From JAPPHA01 sp965242975 (GTDB lineage Bacteria > Pseudomonadota > Alphaproteobacteria > Rhodobacterales > Rhodobacteraceae), in contig CBDETS010000002.1 of the NCBI GenBank assembly GCA_965242975.1, forward strand, positions 620,001 through 684,000: a DNA stretch of 64,000 bases, given 5' to 3'. The notes under the pieces are model-generated. The model did no database searches and was not told the DNA's origin. It saw only the letters and a list, made by a program, of their open reading frames with translations. The position numbers and the translations under genes were made by a program. This document shows positions 26,172-33,216 of the stretch, piece by piece (the first letter of the stretch is position 1; the number at the start of each line of letters is the position of its first letter).

Positions 26172-26935
26172 CGCCGAGCCCTCCGCCATCCGGCGGCCCG
26201 CGCTTCCGCCTCGGAGCAAAACCACCGCTCGCCCTTGCCGGGGCCGATCCGGGTCGCCGCATAATGCTCCTGTCCCGGCACGTGGTAGATGCGTTCGCCC
26301 GAGCGGCGGGAAATGTTGCCTTTGATGACGCAGCCTTCCGTGCCGCTATTGTGTTCAGTGGGAGGGGACGTTTTGGAGCCAGCATGCGTGCTGGGCCTTG
26401 CGCCCTGCCGCCAGTCCCAGGGCGCGATGAAACCGCCCGCCCAGAAACCACGGCGTGTATGCCGTGCAAACTCTTCCTGTTCCACGTAATCGGTGCTGTA
26501 GCGCCGATAGCTCAGGGCATGGCCGTTCGCCACCATCCACAGACCCAGATCCAGCGCACCAAGGCGGCACACCGCCACAATCCGGCCATGACGGTCGGTG
26601 TCGTGCTGGCGGCAGGTGACCGTGCCGCGGCCGACCCGGTCGGCCAACGCCAGCGCGGCCCGTTGTCCGCAGCGATACGGGATGCCGCTTGCGTCCTTGC
26701 AGCTCTGTCCGCTCTTCGTTCGGTGCTGAAAACGCTCCACTGGAGCGTTTTGCGGACGCACCTCACCATCAATTCCGTGCAGGCGGATGCTCTGGCCATG
26801 GAGTTCCAGCGTGTCGCCGTCGATCACCGTGGCCACCCCTTGCAGGACTGTTCCCTGTGCCAGCGCCGCCGCGCCGGTCAGGATCAGCAGGGCGGCGGCG
26901 AACAGGATTGCGGGAAGGGGGCGGTTGCGGGTCAT
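26168..26935 (-). CDS. Secreted SNase-like nuclease with C-terminal extension
   Basis: 255 aa. Signal peptide (ILFAAALLILTGAAALAQ). The SNase domain has VATVIDGDTLELHGQSIRLH and KDASGIPYRCGQRAALALAD. After a Ser/Thr-rich linker, a ~55-residue C-terminal module (CVIKGNISRRSGERIYHVPG and WFCSEAEARAAGWRRA) carries the GERIYH..GQ pattern common to proteobacterial thermonuclease proteins. Substrate and role are unknown; nuclease activity at the envelope of a mating cell could clear competing DNA or trim the wall region. Confidence 0.85.
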   Translation of the reverse strand: MTRNRPLPAILFAAALLILTGAAALAQGTVLQGVATVIDGDTLELHGQSIRLHGIDGEVRPQNAPVERFQHRTKSGQSCKDASGIPYRCGQRAALALADRVGRGTVTCRQHDTDRHGRIVAVCRLGALDLGLWMVANGHALSYRRYSTDYVEQEEFARHTRRGFWAGGFIAPWDWRQGARPSTHAGSKTSPPTEHNSGTEGCVIKGNISRRSGERIYHVPGQEHYAATRIGPGKGERWFCSEAEARAAGWRRARR

Positions 26936-27189
26936 TCCGACCTTCCCTTCGAGAAAGACCCGATCAATTCCTTGGGTTCGCCTCGATTGCGCCGGATGTC
27001 TTCCGCGCGGCGCAAGCCCTCACGGTGATGTCGTTCTTCCGCCGCCCAAAACCCCAGGCAGTGAACCGGTTGGGTTCCGCTCAGCAACGGGACCGCATAG
27101 GACATGAACACCCCCAGCAACATGCTGGACAGAACCACGAGCACCAGGGTCAAGGCGTGCAGTGTCACGTTGTCCTGTTTGGTGGTCAT
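26932..27189 (-). CDS. 85-aa membrane protein sharing TrbJ's C-terminal tail
   Basis: One TM (LTLVLVVLSSMLLGVFMSYA), a short loop with a Cys (VHCLGFWAAEE) and a basic C-terminus. Its last residues, RNRGEPKELIGSFSKGRSE, match the C-terminus of TrbJ almost exactly although the rest of the two proteins is unrelated, and the DNA is also conserved. It couples to both neighbours by ATGA. Function unknown; the shared tail suggests a common partner. Confidence 0.7.
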   Translation of the reverse strand: MTTKQDNVTLHALTLVLVVLSSMLLGVFMSYAVPLLSGTQPVHCLGFWAAEERHHREGLRRAEDIRRNRGEPKELIGSFSKGRSE

Positions 27190-27374
27190 CGGCCCGCCTC
27201 CGCGTCATTGGAGGGCTGGACCCTGTAATGCGGTGACAGGTCCGAAAGCGGCTGTGTGAACAGCGCGACGAACACGGCGTACAGGATCATGAAGACAATG
27301 CCGAACAGGCCCAGGATCACCCTGGTCCGGCCGCGCCGGGACAGCGCCTTCCATTCAGCGCGCATATCGATCAT
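27186..27374 (-). CDS. 62-aa single-pass membrane protein
   Basis: Basic N-terminus (RAEWKALSRRGRTR), then one TM (VILGLFGIVFMILYAVFVAL) and a polar tail. ATGA overlaps on both sides. Topology rule predicts a cytoplasmic N-terminus. Unrecognised; part of a run of small membrane genes between the pilus and trb loci. Confidence 0.6.
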   Translation of the reverse strand: MIDMRAEWKALSRRGRTRVILGLFGIVFMILYAVFVALFTQPLSDLSPHYRVQPSNDAEAGR

Positions 27375-27541
27375 TCGCCCGGTCCTCCGTCTTGCGGTTG
27401 CGCGGGTGCGTTGTAATCGCGCGGCATAACCGGCTCAGGCTGCTCGGGGTTTGACGGGCCGAGGCTCGTCACCGCAGCGGCCAGAACAAAGATCGCCATG
27501 GCGTTTATGAGCAAGGCGAGCGTGATATCCATGTGCCTCAT
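27371..27541 (-). CDS. 56-aa small membrane protein
   Basis: Encodes MRHMDITLALLINAMAIFVL, a single hydrophobic segment, then a Pro/Asp-rich tail ending GGPGE. The ATG overlaps the upstream gene's stop and its own stop overlaps the downstream ATG, both as ATGA. This double coupling is the main evidence that it is real. Confidence 0.55.
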   Translation of the reverse strand: MRHMDITLALLINAMAIFVLAAAVTSLGPSNPEQPEPVMPRDYNAPAQPQDGGPGE

Positions 27542-27855
27542 CGCAGATCCTCCGCAGTGGATGGCGGCTCAGACGCAACCGGCTCCGGAGCATCTTCAGC
27601 CGGTGTTTCGCCGCATTCTTCCCGGATCATCCTAGTCCATCTTTCCAGCTTGGCTGCCAATTGCTCCGGGTAACCGGAAACCCACCCCCGGACCCCGTCG
27701 GCATATAGATGCTCCGCCAGCGAAACGCTGGCCTCGCGGATCAGACCCGCCAGCGCAAAGGACAGGTGATCGCCCTTGTCCCAGTGTTCATGAGGGCGGT
27801 CCGGCAGGTTCACCATGCCGTCCGCTCTGTCCGGTTGCCGGGCTGCACGTGTCAT
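27538..27855 (-). CDS. Hypothetical soluble protein
   Basis: 105 aa, no signal or TM. The core DHLSFALAGLIREASVSLAE and ...GYPEQLAAKLERWTRMIREE is amphipathic helix; the C-terminus is acidic and Pro-rich. Coupled on both sides by ATGA. No family recognised. Confidence 0.6.
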   Translation of the reverse strand: MTRAARQPDRADGMVNLPDRPHEHWDKGDHLSFALAGLIREASVSLAEHLYADGVRGWVSGYPEQLAAKLERWTRMIREECGETPAEDAPEPVASEPPSTAEDLR

Positions 27856-28319
27856 GGTGAACCCTCCGGCACAGGTCCTTTCCGCAGAGCGGACGGGGCC
27901 GGTTCTGTGGCAAGCAGATCGAGAACCCCCATGGTCAGGACAAGGTAGGCTGCGACGAGCGCCATATTCGCAGCAGCCAGCACCCGGAACCGGTTCAAGA
28001 CGCAGAGCGCCAGGGTTGCGGCGGCGAAAAGCTTCAGGAGAATCGCGGCGGCGAGCATCAAGCCCACGTCCAGAACACCGTCCGGCGCGCTTGCCTGCTC
28101 CAGCGGCACATCGAAGGGCGGGGGGAGTTGGACAATCAGCAGCAGTGCCAGGCCCAGCGTGAGGCCCAGGCAGAACAGGAACCGCTGCCGTCTCAGGTCA
28201 CGGGGGTCCACCTCGCCCAGCACATGCCGGTTCAGCGCACAAATATAATCCATGCTGCGCCGCCAAAGCTCCGCCTCCAGCGCCATGCAATGCGTGTGTG
28301 TCTCGAACGGCCAGATCAT
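27852..28319 (-). CDS. Polytopic membrane protein, unknown
   Basis: 155 aa. The N-terminal ~45 residues are polar with His/Cys residues (ETHTHCMALEAELWRR). There are about four hydrophobic segments (FLFCLGLTLGLALLLIVQL, VGLMLAAAILLKLFAAATLA, VLAAANMALVAAYLVLTMGV). Coupled to both neighbours. Perhaps an exclusion or accessory membrane component; I do not recognise it. Confidence 0.6.
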   Translation of the reverse strand: MIWPFETHTHCMALEAELWRRSMDYICALNRHVLGEVDPRDLRRQRFLFCLGLTLGLALLLIVQLPPPFDVPLEQASAPDGVLDVGLMLAAAILLKLFAAATLALCVLNRFRVLAAANMALVAAYLVLTMGVLDLLATEPAPSALRKGPVPEGSP

Positions 28320-28546
28320 GCGGCGCGCTCCGCGTCCGGACTCTCGCCCATACCCGCCTGTGCCTCGCGCTCCCTGGGCGGAAAGGCGAGCAGTTCCGTG
28401 GCCCCGACCGGAAAATCCAGCCTGATGGTATGGTAAACCTCGCCCGTCTCCTGGTTGCGGTTTTCGAACATCACGCCGACACGGGGATAGCGCTTGATGT
28501 TGTCCTTGCCCTCGACGGGCACGTGCAGCGTGTAATGTTGGCTCAT
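28316..28546 (-). CDS. Hypothetical 76-aa protein
   Basis: MSQHYTLHVPVEGKDNIKRY, predicted beta-rich (VGVMFENRNQETGEVYHTIR), acidic tail. Resembles small single-domain proteins of mobile elements but no family can be named. ATGA overlaps with both neighbours support the start and stop. Confidence 0.6.
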   Translation of the reverse strand: MSQHYTLHVPVEGKDNIKRYPRVGVMFENRNQETGEVYHTIRLDFPVGATELLAFPPREREAQAGMGESPDAERAA

Positions 28547-28953
28547 GGGTTTGCTCCTTTCCTCAAAAGCCGGGTTTCCCGTCTTGCTTCGTCTCTGGCC
28601 TCGTGGCGGGCCAGCGTGCGCAACCGGCCAATGACCGAGTTCCGGCGACGGCCCAGCCGACGCGCGATCTCTGTCACACCGACGCCCCGCAGTCTCAACG
28701 CGAGCAGCCGGGCGTCCTCCGCTTCGGTGAAGCGCCGCACCACATGGCCGTTGCGGGTATAGTGCGGCACGTTCCGGTGCAGCGGCGGTTTCATGGCCGC
28801 GTCCGGGCTGTCCGCCCCCACCTGCAGGCAGTACGCGGCCACGACGGACGGGTTGATCCCGAGCCGTTTGCCGATCTCCGAAATTCTCATCCCCGCCTCG
28901 CGCAATCGGGCCGCCTCCTCGAGCAGGTCATCGGGATATTTGCGGGCGGGCAT
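28543..28953 (-). CDS. Double helix-turn-helix DNA-binding protein
   Basis: 136 aa. The first HTH (EEAARLREAGMRISEIGKRL) is resolvase/homeodomain-like. The second (DARLLALRLRGVGVTEIARR) is a GcrA/SANT-like helix set followed by LGRRRNSVIGRLRTLARHE. Basic C-terminus. Probably the local transcription factor of the transfer or pilus operon, since it is the clearest DNA-binding protein within the minus-strand backbone. Confidence 0.7.
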   Translation of the reverse strand: MPARKYPDDLLEEAARLREAGMRISEIGKRLGINPSVVAAYCLQVGADSPDAAMKPPLHRNVPHYTRNGHVVRRFTEAEDARLLALRLRGVGVTEIARRLGRRRNSVIGRLRTLARHEARDEARRETRLLRKGANP

Positions 28954-28957
28954 CGGT

Positions 28958-29086
28958 TCAATTCTCCTCCGATTGCGCGGCGGCCATAGCCGGGTCCGGC
29001 GCGGTGTGAAACAGCAGGCTGCGCCCGCCCCGGTAAAGATCGGCGGCGGTCGGGTCGCGCAGGGTGCAGCGCAGGCCGGAACTCAT
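28958..29086 (-). CDS. 42-aa small protein
   Basis: MSSGLRCTLRDPTAADLYRG then RSLLFHTAPDP and an acidic end. The ATG overlaps the prepilin-peptidase stop (ATGA at 29083-29086), and the stop is 5 nt before the ATG of the HTH gene. Support comes from coupling and from the packed layout. Confidence 0.5.
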   Translation of the reverse strand: MSSGLRCTLRDPTAADLYRGGRSLLFHTAPDPAMAAAQSEEN

Positions 29087-29721
29087 GATCGTGTCCCCGC
29101 TGTCCTTGTGTCCGCAGGACGGCACGGGCCGTCGCAATGCAGGTCCGCCATACCCGGCAGATGCGCGCCCTGATCGGGAGCAAATCCCGTTCGGTCCGAA
29201 ACGGGATCGCGCGCGATATCCTGCAACAGCAACAGCAGAGCGAAGCCCGCAGCGCCCATGCCCGGCAGCGCGACAGGGAACAGCGACCTGAAGAGCCGCT
29301 TGCCCCGTGCGCGGCTGTAGAACGCGCTGGTCAGAACACAGAGTACGCAGAACACCGCGAGGACCGGAGCGATATGCGCCGGCCCCGACACCAGCCCGAT
29401 GAATCCCATCAGCCAGATGTCACCCTGGCCGATCCGGGCGGGACGGATCGCATGGATCACCCCGGTTACGAGCACCAGGAGGCCAGCCACGGCGAGCGTG
29501 GATGTCACATCATCCACATCACCCTGCATCGCGACCAGCGTCACAATGCTCATGGCGGCCACGGCCAGCAGGGTGAGATCGATCTCGAAGGTGCGCGCAT
29601 CGCGCCAGGCCACACCCCCCATGGCCAGCAAGATGCACAGGCTGATCAGCACCGTCTCGGGATCGAAGAGCATGGCGGGGTCCGGAAATACGAACGGGAA
29701 GGTTGAAGCCGCGAGCGTCAT
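29083..29721 (-). CDS. Type IV prepilin peptidase (A24, PilU/CpaA-like)
   Basis: 212 aa from MTLAASTFPF. It has about six TM segments. The first catalytic Asp is in WRDARTFEIDLTLL. The second is in the GxGD motif RIGQGDIWLMGFIG. There is no N-terminal methylase Cys domain, as in the short TadV/CpaA and IncI PilU type. It should process the pilins at 34367-37501. Ends with a Cys-containing polar tail. Confidence 0.88.
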   Translation of the reverse strand: MTLAASTFPFVFPDPAMLFDPETVLISLCILLAMGGVAWRDARTFEIDLTLLAVAAMSIVTLVAMQGDVDDVTSTLAVAGLLVLVTGVIHAIRPARIGQGDIWLMGFIGLVSGPAHIAPVLAVFCVLCVLTSAFYSRARGKRLFRSLFPVALPGMGAAGFALLLLLQDIARDPVSDRTGFAPDQGAHLPGMADLHCDGPCRPADTRTAGTRS

Positions 29722-30329
29722 GGCGTCCCCCCGATGCGGCCCGCGGCCCTCTCTGCCGCGCGCGGCTGCCGCAGATATCCGATCCGGCCCTCTGCCCGCA
29801 GGCACCGGATGTCGTTCCAGACCTGTGCCATCGCCACCTTGTGACCGGTGGCCGCGAAGGCCCGGGGCATGTCGGAGGGGGATACGCCCTGATCGAACAT
29901 CGCCGCCACGCGGGCGCGGCGCAAGCCCGGGTGCAGGGGCACATGCGCCGGGTGTGCGGGCTCCGCCGCTGTCTCTTGCCGGGCTTTCGAGGACGCGACG
30001 GGTCGCGGGCTGAAGGCCGGATTATGAAGCCTGGGCACGTGCGCGCGCCGCTCGGAGGCGGGCAGCGCCATGAGCGCCGCCATCCTGCGGTGAATCCGGC
30101 GCACATCCATCCCGGCCAGCGTGCAGACCGCGCGGAAGTTGCGGTCGGGCCGGCCGCCAACCCACCGTTCGGCGGTATCGCGCGCGGAGGATTTGGGTTT
30201 GGGATCGCACAGGTCGCGCAGGGCGGTCAGCAGCACCGCCGCCCAGAGTGCGCGGCAGGACGCCGGGTCCATATGCGGCAGGCGCGACGGCAGGGGCGTG
30301 ACGGCAGGGTCCGGGCGGAAATGTTTCAT
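29718..30329 (-). CDS. Conserved hypothetical, possibly DNA-binding
   Basis: 203 aa from MKHFRPDPAV. Residues ~25-85 (ALWAAVLLTALRDLCDP, SSARDTAERWVGG, NFRAVCTLAGMDVRRIHRRM) look like a helical DNA-binding module of the kind seen in small Rhodobacterales phage and plasmid proteins. A second helical part, FDQGVSPSDMPRAFAATGHK, is also HTH-like. Coupled to both neighbours. Family not certain. Confidence 0.55.
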   Translation of the reverse strand: MKHFRPDPAVTPLPSRLPHMDPASCRALWAAVLLTALRDLCDPKPKSSARDTAERWVGGRPDRNFRAVCTLAGMDVRRIHRRMAALMALPASERRAHVPRLHNPAFSPRPVASSKARQETAAEPAHPAHVPLHPGLRRARVAAMFDQGVSPSDMPRAFAATGHKVAMAQVWNDIRCLRAEGRIGYLRQPRAAERAAGRIGGTP

Positions 30330-30658
30330 TCTGCGGCCCCCGGAGCGGTTGCGGCAGGGAGAGGCTCGACCGGGGCGCTGTGCGCGGCGTCGTTTGAGAT
30401 GTTGGTGATCGTTTGGAATATCCAAAGCATGGCCAGCAGGAACAGAAACCCGGCCATCAGGTATTCAGGCCTGGTCTTTGCAAGCAGAACCATCAGGAAC
30501 GCCGCCGTGCAAGCCACCCAGATCAGCCCCATCTTTTCCATCAGGGAAAACACATCTCCCGTCTCATGCGCCAGCGCCGGATCGGGCAGGCAGAGGACCA
30601 GAGCGGCCAGCAGAACATGGCGCGGACAGGGGGTTTTGATGTTTTGGCGGTGCATCAT
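30326..30658 (-). CDS. Secreted or membrane small protein
   Basis: 110 aa from the first of two adjacent ATGs, which overlaps the upstream stop (ATGA at 30655-30658). Signal peptide (HVLLAALVLCLPDPALA), then two TM segments (LIWVACTAAFLMVLLA and LMAGFLFLLAMLWIFQTI). Two-TM layout after a cleavable signal resembles VirB2-like pilins, but there is no other support. Confidence 0.55.
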   Translation of the reverse strand: MMHRQNIKTPCPRHVLLAALVLCLPDPALAHETGDVFSLMEKMGLIWVACTAAFLMVLLAKTRPEYLMAGFLFLLAMLWIFQTITNISNDAAHSAPVEPLPAATAPGAAE

Positions 30659-31161
30659 GGCGTTTCCCCTTTGGAATAGTTGGCCGTGACGCTGCGGAAC
30701 TCCATGTCCAGTTTCCTGCGCCGCAGGTCCGCCTGGGTCAGCGGGCGTTTGCGATTGCGCATCAGCTCTTCCAGTTCCTCCGCGCTCAGAAACCCGTAAC
30801 GCAACTTCCATTGTTGCTTGATCGTACTTGGCTTGATGGGCGGGTTGTCCGGATAATCGATCTCGCCCGCCATGTCGGCGCGGGCCACGCGCGCCCGGGC
30901 CCGGTGCGTGGCGTCGTTCAGAACCCGGAAGGTGCCGCCCATACCCGTGCCATAGTGAAACTTGCAGAGCTTGCTCGTGACCTGGAGAATTTCAAGATGC
31001 CGCTTCACCGCCGCCAGATCGGTTATCTCCAGCGCCGCTTCCATCTCCGAGACGATCCGCTTCATATTGACCGGGTGGTTGAGCGCCTCGCGCAACTCGG
31101 TCTCGAAATCCTTTGGCGGGGCCGCGTTGAACCCGAATTCGATTGTCGGTGCCTTTGTCAT
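30655..31161 (-). CDS. Hypothetical cytoplasmic protein
   Basis: 168 aa, mostly helical and basic (VNMKRIVSEMEAALEITDLA, LRRRKLDMEFRSVTANYSKG). No signal or TM. ATGA coupling on both sides. Unrecognised. Confidence 0.6.
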   Translation of the reverse strand: MTKAPTIEFGFNAAPPKDFETELREALNHPVNMKRIVSEMEAALEITDLAAVKRHLEILQVTSKLCKFHYGTGMGGTFRVLNDATHRARARVARADMAGEIDYPDNPPIKPSTIKQQWKLRYGFLSAEELEELMRNRKRPLTQADLRRRKLDMEFRSVTANYSKGETP

Positions 31162-31502
31162 GGCCGTCCCTCCCCGGACCCTGCGGGCATGTCCGTATTC
31201 GATTGCAGGCGATGCGTGGCGGTCTCTTGGAGCACGAACAGCACGAACGGGAGCAATACCGCGAGCACACCGAGCGTTCTCAGGGCAATGTTCAAAGCGC
31301 GGTCGCCAGGGGTTTCCGGCCCTAAAGACGACAGGCGCGACAGGCGCATAAAGAAATAGGCCAGCAAGACGCCCAGCAGGATGGATGCGGGCGGAAGGTG
31401 TGCGGCACCCGCGTCTGGTTCATGTGCCAGGGCCATACCCGGCCAGAGCGGCAGGGCAAGAGGGGCCGGGAGAGGGGCGGGATGGAGGCGGACACGTCTC
31501 AT
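31158..31502 (-). CDS. Membrane protein with signal peptide
   Basis: 114 aa from MRRVRLHPAP. Signal-like start (PLALPLWPGMALA), followed by two TM segments (SILLGVLLAYFFMRLS and LRTLGVLAVLLPFVLFVLQE). Overlaps its neighbours by ATGA. Similar in plan to the 30326 product; unknown role. Confidence 0.55.
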   Translation of the reverse strand: MRRVRLHPAPLPAPLALPLWPGMALAHEPDAGAAHLPPASILLGVLLAYFFMRLSRLSSLGPETPGDRALNIALRTLGVLAVLLPFVLFVLQETATHRLQSNTDMPAGSGEGRP

Positions 31503-31819
31503 GGGCGGGCCTCCGAAATCGGAGCGCCCGGCCCCTCGGGCGCGTGGTGATGGCGGACGTCCTGAACCGCGATGAAGAAGAGCAGACCGCCCAGAGCGGC
31601 ATTCAGCAGACCGCCGCACGCCAGAGCGATTTGCAGGCCCCGGTCGCGGACGCTTTCAACCTCGAAGAGGCAGACCCACCATCCCGCCAGCAGCGCAAAC
31701 AGAAGATGTGGAACGAAGGACAGGCCCGGCCCGTCTCCGGATGGAAAAAAGGACGCTGAAAGGACCCATGCAAACAGCACCAGCAGAACCGGATATGTCC
31801 ACCACAGACGCAGCGTCAT
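31499..31819 (-). CDS. Polytopic small membrane protein
   Basis: 106 aa with three TM segments (YPVLLVLFAWVLSASFF, LLFALLAGWWVCLFEV, LACGGLLNAALGGLLFFIAV) and a His-rich loop (DVRHHHAPEG). Coupled by ATGA to the TSCPD gene. Unknown. Confidence 0.55.
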   Translation of the reverse strand: MTLRLWWTYPVLLVLFAWVLSASFFPSGDGPGLSFVPHLLFALLAGWWVCLFEVESVRDRGLQIALACGGLLNAALGGLLFFIAVQDVRHHHAPEGPGAPISEARP

Positions 31820-32202
31820 GACCCCTCCCCCGCACTCTTGCGCCGCGCATTCGCCAGATCGGCAGACCAGGCGGGGGGACGTTCCAGCTCTTGGAGTAAC
31901 AGCCCGAGGATGGAGCTGGGTTTCTCTTTGCCGGTATGCAGATCGAAGGCGGTGCTCATGGATTTGGCAAGGCGGCCCGCCGTCACGCCCTCATGCTGAA
32001 GCATCACCGAGAGCGCGATGCAGAGATCGGACACCAGCGCCTCCATGTCCGATCCGGATTTGTACCCGCTGTCATAGAAGATCTCGCATGCGCCGGTGTG
32101 ATCCTCGTCATACCCGATGGTGACGAAGACGCTGTGGCCCGCCCAGTGCAGCTTGCGCGTCTCGCTCGGGCGGCGCGGCGGCAGGGGGATGCGTCCCGTC
32201 AT
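31816..32202 (-). CDS. Stand-alone TSCPD-domain protein
   Basis: 128 aa. GHSVFVTIGYDEDHTGACEI, then FYDSGYKSGSDMEALVSDLC and ALSVMLQHEG match the TSCPD module that normally forms the C-terminus of B12-dependent ribonucleotide reductases (also found alone in alphaproteobacteria). The Cys pair that names the family is not present here. It might bind nucleotides or a metal cofactor. The upstream minus-strand gene that should overlap its ATG survives only as a nine-codon tail, because a plus-strand cassette begins at 32231. Confidence 0.7.
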   Translation of the reverse strand: MTGRIPLPPRRPSETRKLHWAGHSVFVTIGYDEDHTGACEIFYDSGYKSGSDMEALVSDLCIALSVMLQHEGVTAGRLAKSMSTAFDLHTGKEKPSSILGLLLQELERPPAWSADLANARRKSAGEGS

Positions 32203-32230
32203 GGGTCGCCCCCCGCGCGCTTAATAATCG

Positions 32231-32264
32231 GCAGTTTGGCCGGTAGCTGGACCGGCCAAACTGC
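32231..32264 (+). repeat. Hairpin with CTGG hexaloop
   Basis: A perfect 14-bp stem, GCAGTTTGGCCGGT (32231-32244) with ACCGGCCAAACTGC (32251-32264), and loop AGCTGG. No T-tract follows, so it is not a simple terminator. Loop type NRCTGG and the closing GGT/ACC pairs recur at 33077, 40680 and 41303; the stem sequences differ. Confidence 0.65.
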
Positions 32265-32265
32265 T

Positions 32266-32305
32266 CCTCCTAAGATGAGAATCGGTAAAAAATCTTCATA
32301 GGAGG
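32266..32305 (+). promoter_or_regulatory. Anti-SD/SD stem masking the 32313 ribosome binding site
   Basis: CCTCCT-AAGAT (32266-32276) can pair with ATCTT-cat-AGGAGG (32292-32305), 11 bp with one 3-nt bulge, burying the strong SD AGGAGG in front of the ATG at 32313. It immediately follows the CTGG-loop hairpin. Confidence 0.55.
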
Positions 32306-32312
32306 TATTGGT

Positions 32313-32714
32313 ATGCCTGATTTTCTGAATGATGCCATGGGCCGCTTCGTAACTTTTGGGTCCGGCTTGCGCATGTACTGTCTCGGTGCTGCGGTTGTAA
32401 TGGCGTTCGGTTCGAGTGCGGCAGCGCACGATTGCGGACACCGGAACGAGGCGTCCAGGTTCAGTGAATCTGATATAAACCTCGCGACGATTGCATGCGA
32501 AATAGCGTGGATGAAGACGGAAAACGCGATGATCGAACGCTTTGCCGCCTGGCAGGCGCATCTTTTGAAGGTCGCGAAAGAGAACCCGGAAGAAGCGCTT
32601 CGGCAACGCCTGCCAATGTACGAGTGTCTCGCCAGTCCACTGGCCCCGATTTGTGACACTTTCCCTTTCATGTTCGTGCCGGATGCGGAGTACCGCCCCG
32701 CTGAGATGCCGTAG
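32313..32714 (+). CDS. Antisense cassette protein related to the 33894 periplasmic protein
   Basis: 133 aa. Export signal (MYCLGAAVVMAFGSSAAAH), then a helical domain with CEIAWMKTENAMIERFAAWQ and EEALRQRLPMYECLASPLAP followed by ICD. The same block (EEALRQRLPM.EC.AS.LAPICD) appears in the minus-strand 33894-34370 product, and a diverged form in 33217-33897. So a backbone gene family has also been captured as an antisense cassette. Two conserved Cys suggest a periplasmic disulphide. Function unknown. Confidence 0.75.
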   Translation: MPDFLNDAMGRFVTFGSGLRMYCLGAAVVMAFGSSAAAHDCGHRNEASRFSESDINLATIACEIAWMKTENAMIERFAAWQAHLLKVAKENPEEALRQRLPMYECLASPLAPICDTFPFMFVPDAEYRPAEMP

Positions 32715-32928
32715 ACGGTGACGCCGTGGACGGCGGCGCTGTACAGAATCCGAAGGGTATTCAGCGCCAATGCGGCGGATGGATTGAGGAATACGCCCGG
32801 TCATGGACGCCTCCCGCATGGATATGCGGCGTGACGCTGCCCGCCAGACAGCGCCACGCCCATCCCGTGCCGGGCCACAATCAAAAGGAGAAAAATTCCG
32901 GCATGGGAATGAGATGACCTGACCCGCC
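32715..32928. other. Cassette-junction DNA without a confident gene
   Basis: On the minus strand an SD (GGGAGG) precedes an ATG near 32802 encoding MTGRIPQSIRR, resembling the TSCPD start MTGRIPLPPRR, but the frame then runs antisense through the cassette. A TGACCCGC/GCGGGTCA stem lies near 32920-32955. This looks like remnants of a backbone gene interrupted by the 32.2-kb cassette. Confidence 0.4.
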
Positions 32929-33076
32929 TCAGGGCGCGGTGGCAAAGCGGGTCACGATGCGGATGAAATGACGGCGCACATGCGGTGTGGCGGCGGCCGG
33001 ATCGCGCTGGAAGGTGCGGACCGGACCTGCCACCGGTCCGAAACTGAACCAGGCGGTGCCGTCTGCAATTATTGGC

Positions 33077-33110
33077 GAGAGGAGGGTCGCTGGACCCCCC
33101 TCTCTTTTTC
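33077..33110 (+). terminator. CTGG-loop hairpin followed by T-tract
   Basis: GAGAGGAGGGT (33077-33087) pairs with ACCCCCCTCTC (33094-33104) with one mismatch; loop CGCTGG; then TTTTT (33105-33109). Of the CTGG-loop hairpins this one looks most like an intrinsic terminator on the plus strand, and it again precedes a cassette ORF. Confidence 0.55.
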
Positions 33111-33216
33111 TCCCGATATGCGAATTGCCGATCACAAAAGGGAGAATGGCTATGACCATTGATGGAGTTGTCACGACCGTGGAGACCGTGCTGTACGGGA
33201 TGGACGGCGACCGCTC
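33108..33216 (+). pseudogene. Truncated antisense cassette ORF with masked SD
   Basis: TTCTCCC (33108-33114) can pair with GGGAGAA (33140-33146), covering the SD before the ATG at 33152. The ORF reads MTIDGVVTTVETVLYGMDGD and then enters sequence antisense to the 33217 gene, where it has no independent support. It looks like the 5' stub of a cassette gene whose remainder was lost. Confidence 0.4.

Noticed and set aside
30326..31502. The small signal-peptide/two-TM proteins as extra VirB2 pilins
   Set aside because: The layout is similar, but no sequence pattern supports it and trbC already provides a convincing pilin.
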